DNA of 10,949 nucleotides from Ignavibacteriaceae bacterium (GTDB lineage: Bacteria; Bacteroidota; Ignavibacteria; Ignavibacteriales; Ignavibacteriaceae): positions 1 through 10,949 of the forward strand of contig JAPHUI010000022.1 of assembly GCA_026193755.1 (NCBI GenBank). Reading direction: 5' to 3'. Each line of letters starts with the position of its first letter. Position 1 is the stretch's first letter. The notes under the pieces were generated by a model that was given only the letters and a program-made list of their open reading frames with translations, was not told where the DNA came from and did no database searches. Positions 1 through 6,200 of this stretch are shown here, one piece after another. Position numbers and translations under genes: made by a program.

Positions 1-1085
1 AGATTTGTATATAAACTATCTAGTTTCATCACGTGTGCCTTAACATCGAATTCCTTAGCTCTAATTAAACCCTCCTGAACAAGATTAGTCCTTAACTGAG
101 GATTATCAATTAGATTTGTAATCGCATCTGCTATAGCTTTAGGACTCTTTGGTGGAACTAGTAATCCACTTCTCATATTTATAACTACTTCCCTTATTCC
201 ATCAACATTTGTTGCAACTATAGGTATACCTGCAGCCATAGCCTCCAACAGAACAATTCCAAAACCCTCTAAAATAGATGGAAGGACAAAAATATCCATT
301 CTATTATAGAAAGGAATTACATCTACAAATTTACCTAAAAAATTAACTGAATTACTAATGTTTAATTTACTACTCAAATTTTTGAGTTCACTTAGGGCAG
401 ATCCATCGCCAATAATGTCCAGTTTGACAGTTGGAAACCTAGTTAAAATTATTTTCATTGCCAATAATAAGTAATTAAGTCCTTTTTCGGGTTCAAGCCT
501 GCCGACGGTACCTATAACTAGTTCTTTTTTATTTGAAATACTCTCGCGAATCTTTCCATTGTGGTATTTTTGGTAATCAATGCAATTTGGTAATACAAAG
601 ATTTTGTTTTCAGGTACGAATTCATACTTGGTTAAACTATTCTTAACTGATTCCGAAATAGCAATCACTTTTTTATTTATGCGAATACTTAACAGTTCAA
701 ACAAGATAAAAACGTTGTGTTTTTTAGGATTTACGATACTATGCTTTTGCGTAATAAGAACGGCTCGTCTATAAAATAAGTGAGCGATTGATGCATATAT
801 TCTGGGTTGGAATAAATGCGTATGTATTATATCAGGTCGAATTTTTCGAAATAATTTAAAAATGAACAGTACAGCAATTGGATTAAATTTGTTCTTGATT
901 TTCAGATTAATAACGGCAGCATATTTTAATATTTCCAGATAGAGATCGTCAGGCTTTTCTCTTAAGCAACATACATTCAAACTATATTTATTCTTGTCTA
1001 GATTCTTTAAATAATACAAAAGCAATTTTTCTGCTCCCCCGATTCCCAAACTTGTAATTATGTAAAGAATTTTTGTTTTTTCCAT
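1..1085 (-). CDS. GT4-family glycosyltransferase, 3' end beyond window
   Basis: This is a retaining GT-B fold glycosyltransferase (GT4, 'glycosyl transferases group 1'), probably adding a sugar to a lipid-linked surface glycan on the cytoplasmic face of the inner membrane. I translated 361 codons from ATG at 1085 with no stop before the window edge; GT4 enzymes are usually 360-400 residues, so only a short C-terminal tail is missing. The N-terminal domain opens with TSLGIGGAEK (residues 11-20), the usual acceptor-side glycine motif, and has HTHLFQPR near 88-95. The C-terminal domain has GTVGRLEPEKG (192-202; Arg196 and Lys201 match the nucleotide-diphosphate contacts), GDG at 226-228, and the E-x7-E motif EGFGIVLLE (273-281) followed by AMAAGIPIVAT. 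The start is fixed by an in-frame stop five codons upstream (1098-1100) and by the N-terminal motif. No clear Shine-Dalgarno is visible. The gene diverges from the phosphoglycosyltransferase at 1708, which supports a surface-polysaccharide role. Donor and acceptor sugars cannot be read from the sequence. Confidence 0.93.
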   Translation of the reverse strand, partial: MEKTKILYIITSLGIGGAEKLLLYYLKNLDKNKYSLNVCCLREKPDDLYLEILKYAAVINLKIKNKFNPIAVLFIFKLFRKIRPDIIHTHLFQPRIYASIAHLFYRRAVLITQKHSIVNPKKHNVFILFELLSIRINKKVIAISESVKNSLTKYEFVPENKIFVLPNCIDYQKYHNGKIRESISNKKELVIGTVGRLEPEKGLNYLLLAMKIILTRFPTVKLDIIGDGSALSELKNLSSKLNISNSVNFLGKFVDVIPFYNRMDIFVLPSILEGFGIVLLEAMAAGIPIVATNVDGIREVVINMRSGLLVPPKSPKAIADAITNLIDNPQLRTNLVQEGLIRAKEFDVKAHVMKLDSLYTN

Positions 1086-1297
1086 ATTGAATGATCTTCA
1101 ATTTTCATTCTATTTTTAGAAAAATTGCAATTAGATTTGATAAAATGTGGATCATGAATTGAGTTTATTAGGGGACATATAATTGAAAAAATATTGCGTT
1201 TAATTGATCTAAAAATTCTAAGAACCGTAATAACCTAATATACATTTAAAAGATTATTCTTAAATATTATAATTTAATTTCTAAAAAGTAAAATTAG

Positions 1298-1349
1298 TTA
1301 TTGTTTTTTATGATTCTTCAAGATATTAAATACTTTAAAAAAACAATAA
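1298..1349. repeat. 12-bp perfect inverted repeat with 28-base loop
   Basis: TTATTGTTTTTT at 1298-1309 is the exact reverse complement of AAAAAACAATAA at 1338-1349, leaving 28 bases between the arms. It lies mid-way in the divergent intergenic region. The arms contain a single G-C pair, so as an RNA hairpin it would be weak. It could be a protein-binding dyad, a trace of a small mobile element, or a chance product of the extreme AT bias. Confidence 0.4.
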
Positions 1350-1585
1350 TAATTAATTAACTTTCTGAAAATGATGCTTCAATGGTTATTTAAGTCTAAC
1401 TGTATTTTTTTTATAAAAATTGTTAAATTTACACCAATTCCTTTTTCGAGTAATATTTTTTATGTACTTATCAAAGTTATAAACTCACTATCCTTTACTT
1501 AAATTGAGATAAAAATCCTTAATCACATGAAATGAATCTTAATCATTTAATAAAACTAATCGTTGAATATCTAGTTATTAAGAGA

Positions 1586-1613
1586 AACAATAATTGTTGA
1601 GTTGTTATATAAT
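1586..1613 (+). promoter_or_regulatory. Candidate promoter/operator for the phosphoglycosyltransferase gene
   Basis: A perfect TATAAT (1608-1613) lies 94 bases upstream of the start at 1708. Immediately upstream is the dyad AACAAT-A-ATTGTT (1586-1598), covering the place where a -35 element would sit, and no good TTGACA match is present there. A second short dyad, AGTTG/CAACT (1600-1604 and 1615-1619), straddles the TATAAT. The layout resembles an operator over a promoter, but TATAAT is not rare in sequence this AT-rich, and Bacteroidota-type sigma factors prefer TAnnTTTG. Confidence 0.22.
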
Positions 1614-1707
1614 GCAACTTATAGATAATAAGTTATCCTATGAGAATTAATTTATTTGTTAAATTATTCATTAACTAAAATTTCCCATGCAATTTAAATA
1701 ATTATTA

Positions 1708-3099
1708 ATGATAGCTAATAAGAAATCAATTTATTTAATTATTACTTTACTTGATTTTGTTCTTCTCAACTTTTCATTTATTGTTGCTGCACTTTTAACA
1801 CAAACCTCTGAGTTGAATTTAGAAAAAAATTATGTTTATTTACTTATTCTTATTCTGAACTTTACCTGGTATTTTTATACCAGTTCAACAGGTTTTTACC
1901 AGGAATTTTTAACTCGACCATTCCCCATCCAATTTTTTAATATTCTTAAGTTATCATTATTAATAACAATTGTTAGTATTCTATTCTTTTTTGTAATTAA
2001 ACAACCACTTTATACTCGAATCTTTATACTGATAAATGGATTTTTAGTTCTTGTTACAATAACAACAAGAACTATTATTTCAAAAAGTGCACTAAGAACT
2101 TTAAGAAATAAGGGCAAATCTATAAGAAATTTACTAATAATAGGCGCTGAGGAAATAGGGAGGAGGTTTAAAGAAGTTATCATTAAGAATCCTGAGTTCG
2201 GGCATAGATTTATTGGTTTTATTGATAATATTCAGTCTAAGAATGTAATTGGTACAATTTCAGATCTTGACAAAATAATAAAACAGAATGCTGTTGAAGA
2301 TGTAGTTATTGCATTGCATAATAATTCCACTGAAAACTTAGACGAGATAGTTAACATTTGTAACAAGAATGCAGTTAAAATTCATGTTATTCCCGATTAC
2401 TTTAAATTTTTATCGGGCAGGTTTCAGATTAGCACAGTAAGTAATCTTCCAGTTATTACTATCAGAGATGAACCACTAAATGAAGTTATCAGACGACTCA
2501 TCAAAAGAATCTTCGATCTTACATTTTCACTAACGATAATAATTTTCGTTCTCTCCTGGCTTTTTCCTGTTTTATGGATCATAATTCGGTTTGACTCTTC
2601 TGGTCCAGCGTTGTTCGTTCAGGAGAGATTTGGTGTTAGAAAAAGAAAATTTAAATGTTATAAATTTAGAACTCTTACATATGAAAAAAGGAATCCAGCC
2701 ATATTCGAGCCAATTATTCAAAAAGATCCAAGAGTAACTCGAGTCGGAAAATTTTTAAGAAAAACTAATATAGATGAACTTCCGCAATTTTTTAATGTTC
2801 TTAAAGGTGATATGTCGGTTGTTGGACCAAGGCCTCTTCCACTTGGTGTTGAGAGGGTATATGAAAAGGTTTTCGAAGAGATAAAAATGAGATACAATGT
2901 CAGACCTGGAGTTACTGGATGGGCCCAGATAAATGGTTTGAGGGGTGAGGTAGCCGATGAAGAAGAAAATAAAAAACGTATAGTTGATAAGATGAAATAT
3001 GACCTCTGGTATATTGAGAATTGGTCAATGAAACTTGATTTTCAAATAATTTTACTTACAATATGGCATATGGTTAGGGGAGATACGAAAGGTTTTTAG
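1708..3099 (+). CDS. WcaJ-type undecaprenyl-phosphate sugar-1-phosphate transferase
   Basis: This is a polyprenyl-phosphate phosphoglycosyltransferase. It moves a sugar-1-phosphate from a UDP-sugar onto undecaprenyl phosphate at the inner membrane, the first step of an exopolysaccharide, capsule or O-antigen unit. Its 463 residues match the family length. Four hydrophobic segments lie near residues 9-29, 42-60, 80-98 and 104-122. A Rossmann-like CoA-binding-3 domain follows (about 140-240), then a membrane helix (272-293, with Pro287 as a likely break) and the bacterial sugar-transferase domain to the end. That domain shows YKFRT (318-322), LRKTNIDELPQ with the catalytic Asp356-Glu357 pair, VVGPRP (371-376), RPGVTGWAQINGLRGE (399-414) and YIENWS (435-440). 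The RGE and YIENWS signatures favour the WcaJ (glucose-1-phosphate) subtype over WbaP, but substrate prediction in this family is unreliable. No Shine-Dalgarno precedes the ATG; the first membrane segment begins at residue 9, which supports this start. The Rossmann glycine motif reads GAEEIG, with Glu148 where GAGExG is usual. Confidence 0.95.
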   Translation: MIANKKSIYLIITLLDFVLLNFSFIVAALLTQTSELNLEKNYVYLLILILNFTWYFYTSSTGFYQEFLTRPFPIQFFNILKLSLLITIVSILFFFVIKQPLYTRIFILINGFLVLVTITTRTIISKSALRTLRNKGKSIRNLLIIGAEEIGRRFKEVIIKNPEFGHRFIGFIDNIQSKNVIGTISDLDKIIKQNAVEDVVIALHNNSTENLDEIVNICNKNAVKIHVIPDYFKFLSGRFQISTVSNLPVITIRDEPLNEVIRRLIKRIFDLTFSLTIIIFVLSWLFPVLWIIIRFDSSGPALFVQERFGVRKRKFKCYKFRTLTYEKRNPAIFEPIIQKDPRVTRVGKFLRKTNIDELPQFFNVLKGDMSVVGPRPLPLGVERVYEKVFEEIKMRYNVRPGVTGWAQINGLRGEVADEEENKKRIVDKMKYDLWYIENWSMKLDFQIILLTIWHMVRGDTKGF

Positions 3100-3206
3100 T
3101 TTTTCAGGGTTCTCCTACTTATCGAACACTACTCCAATTCATTTCTGGTTAGTTAGAAACTGATATACTTTTTAACTTATTGCATTGTATTGAATAACTT
3201 TTTTTT

Positions 3207-3233
3207 GCACTTGCCTCGATATGCTCAAAGTGC
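3207..3233 (+). promoter_or_regulatory. Small dyad in the peptidase gene leader
   Basis: GCACTT (3207-3212) and AAGTGC (3228-3233) form a 6-bp stem with a 15-base loop; one more G-C pair (3213 with 3226) is possible if an A bulges out. It lies 37 bases before the peptidase start codon and just after TAACTTTT (3195-3202), an imperfect match to the Bacteroidota -7 element TAnnTTTG. No -33 TTG is visible at the right distance, and no T-run follows, so it is not a standard terminator for the upstream gene. It could be an operator or a leader hairpin. Confidence 0.2.
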
Positions 3234-3260
3234 TATGTTTCGTTTAAATTTTCAACCTTC

Positions 3261-3266
3261 AAGGAG
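3261..3266 (+). promoter_or_regulatory. Ribosome binding site AAGGAG for the C25 peptidase gene
   Basis: AAGGAG ends 4 bases before the ATG at 3271. It is the only strong Shine-Dalgarno match in front of any start codon in this window; the other three genes have none or only a weak purine stretch. Together with the signal peptide that begins at the same codon, it fixes the peptidase start. Confidence 0.75.
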
Positions 3267-3270
3267 CTAA

Positions 3271-6200
3271 ATGAAAGTAATATCCCGTTCACTTTTTGTT
3301 ATTTTTATTCTGTTTCTTTCCAACGTCAAATCCTTTACACAAACTTATAAAGTTATTGAATCCGGAAATGATCATATTATAATTGAATTTAATTTTGTTA
3401 ATTCTTATCGAGTTATTGATACACTCGAAGATGGGAGAACCTTTCAAAAAATTAGGGGAAGGGATTATTCTTTTAGAAATCCCGGTGATCCTTGGGTCCC
3501 CGAATTTATGGTTTTAGGAGGAATACCCTTCGGAAGCAAGCCTTCATTTAAAATCATTGATCAAAAACAGTCCGTAATTAAAAATCAATTTATTATACCA
3601 TTCCCTGAGGAAGATCCTGCTTTTGTAAAAGAAGACTTTGATAAAATAAATAAAGACATCTATTCCAGGAATGAGTTGTTTCCTAATCTTGCAGTAAAAT
3701 TAGACGAAAGTTATATAGTCAGGTACGCAAACATAATTCCCATTAAGATTGCTCCTTATCAATTTAATCCTGTAACCAGAGACCTTGTTTTCAATTATTA
3801 CGTTAAAATAAGAATTGATTTTAACTCTAAGAATACAGGTAATTTCGTATCATACATCGATGGTATGACGGATGAGCTATTACGGGAATCAGTTATAAAC
3901 TATAACGAAGCCAAAAGTTTTACCGGAAAATCTAACGGTGGAGATTCACCATCTTCAATTAATTCTAATTGGTATAACCCTAATAAAAATTATTTTAAGA
4001 TTTATGTTAAGAAAAAGGATGTTTACCGTATAACTTATGAAGAATTAGTTTCAGCCGGAGTGCCATTAGGATCAAATACTCCTGTACATAAATTAGAATT
4101 ATTTAACGATGGACTTCCTACTCCTATCGATGTGTTTGATAACAATTCTGACTCTTTTTTTAATAGTGGTGATTATTTTAAATTTGTCGGATATCCTCCT
4201 ACAGCCTCCCCTTATTGCTGGTTGAATATTTATAACCTAAGTAACGTTTATTGGTTTTCTTACCAGAGTGATTCTACCGGACTTCACTATTATAAGACAC
4301 CCAACGTGATAAATAATTATAATCGCTCATATTACAATAATTTAACAACACTTCATTTTGAGCGAGATTCTTTGTATGAGCATTTGGGATATGCTCCAGA
4401 TGATAGACGAGATTTTTGGTTTTGGGATAAAGCTTATTCCCGTGAAGGAGTTTCAGCGAAAGCTTTTGCAAATTACTTTGAGTCTTTTCCAGGCTGGTAT
4501 TCTGACTCTATCTATGTGCGTATAAAAGTTGCTATGCAAGGAATAAGCAATAGTGGTATATGCCCAATGGACCATAAAGCATACATTATGATAAATAATA
4601 AAACTGTTGGGGATATAATATGGAATGGACAAGATGATGTTGTTTATAATAGAAGATTTTCTACTGATCCGGACAGTTTTCATATCTATCTTGGTAACTG
4701 GTTTCAGGTAGAAGTAAGGGGTGATATATGCACGGATGCTGATGATGAAATTAGAGTTAACTGGTATGAATTTGAATACTGGAGAGGGAACTCAGCATTT
4801 GGAAAGTACTACAACTTTAAGAATTATGATGTCAACGGTATAAACCGTTATGCAATGTATGATTGGGAAGGTAACGACATGAGGATTTATATGCCCGATA
4901 AACATAAAATGATTTACCTTCCAAATACAAGTAATTTTGAACAGTTTGTTGATACACTACATTCCGAAACGGAGTACTTTTTAGCTGCGAGTGATTATTA
5001 CTCAAATGTTGACTCAATAATTTCTGACATTCCATCTGATCTACACAATTCAAGTAATGGTGCTGACTATGTGATAATTATGCATAGTAAATTTAAGGAT
5101 ATCGCAACCCAGCTTGCCAACTTCAGATCAAATAACTTTCCCGATGAAAATATTCCTAATCCAAGAATAGAAGTTATAGATGTGCAGCAAATTTATGATG
5201 AGTTTTCCTTTGGCTTATTTGATCCTTACGCAATCAAAAGCTATGTAAAATATGCTTTTGAAAACTGGCAGTTACCAGCACCCTCTTACGTTGTCCTTAT
5301 AGGAGATTTGAGCCATGATTTCCGGCACCTTCTAGACTCTAGTCGTCCGAATTTCATTCCCTCAATTCCATACTTTACCACTATTTATGGTCAAGCATTT
5401 AGCGATAATCTTTTCGTTGCAGTTACTGGAATAGATCCGGCTCCCGATTTAGCAATTGGCAGATTATCAATTGAAACAGTTGAGGAAGGCAATATATTGT
5501 TGCAAAAGTTAGTGGATTATCCAGATGATCCTACAAAACCATGGAAACAGAATGTTTTATTGCTTGGAGGGGGGTTGAGCGTACAGGATGAAGCTCAATT
5601 CGGATTCAACCAGGCCAGTCTGTTCCTTGGAAAAAATTACGTCGTTCCAAAAGGTTACTATGCTACATATGTGTTCCGTTATCCAAACCCAAATTACCCT
5701 GAGGAAGCACAATATCAGGGTGACGGACCAAAAATAAGGGAAGAAATTAATAAAGGAGCAACTTTAATAAATTATTATGGTCATGGTGGTGGTTACCAAT
5801 GGGACCTTGTTTTTACAAATGATGATATATTTTTACTTGAGAATGAAGGAAGACTACCTGTTATTATAAGTGTAACCTGCTATACTGCCCATTTTGATGA
5901 TCAAGATGTCTTTGGTGAACAATTCAACAAAGTTAGCGGGAAAGGGAGTATTGGTTTTTATGGTAGTTCAGGATTGACTTACTGGAATGTTGGTAAGGCG
6001 ATAAATATTGAATTATTTAGTGAAATATTTCAACTGAAAAATTTTGTAATCGGCAAAGCAATTATGAACTCAAAAAACAGAGTTCCTTCAGGTGGAGTTT
6101 ATGGTACCCAAATTAATTTGCTTACTTACCTTGGTGATCCTGTTATGAAACTTGCTTTGCCGGACAAGCCAGATTTTGAGATTAAATCGAATGACATAAC

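Larger units (their letters stand above)
1086..1707. other. AT-rich divergent intergenic region, 622 bases
   Basis: This stretch separates the start codons of two divergent genes, so it should hold promoters for both. It is much poorer in G+C than the genes: sample 60-base blocks I counted give 7 to 16 G or C. It contains a 12-bp perfect inverted repeat (1298-1309 with 1338-1349), a 10-bp palindrome AATTGCAATT (1123-1132) just upstream of the glycosyltransferase, two CTTAATCA repeats 20 bases apart (1518 and 1538), and a dyad next to a TATAAT box (1586-1613). One perfect match to the Bacteroidota -7 element TAnnTTTG lies on the minus strand at 1472-1479 (TAACTTTG), but no matching -33 TTG is at the right distance. 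I see no RNA gene and no protein-coding gene; the longest frame noticed, 43 codons, is discussed under rejections. Confidence 0.8.

Noticed and set aside
1371..1502. A 43-codon plus-strand open frame (MMLQWLFKSN...) with a hydrophobic product in the intergenic region
   Set aside because: It has no Shine-Dalgarno, no recognisable family, and its composition simply reflects T-rich DNA; a frame of this length is plausible by chance among the many starts in this region.
3100..3170. Terminator after the phosphoglycosyltransferase gene
   Set aside because: The best dyad, TTTCT/AGAAA with an 8-base loop, has a 5-bp AT-rich stem and no adjacent T-run.
3271..3345. Lipoprotein signal for the peptidase
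   Set aside because: The signal region has no cysteine, so there is no lipobox.
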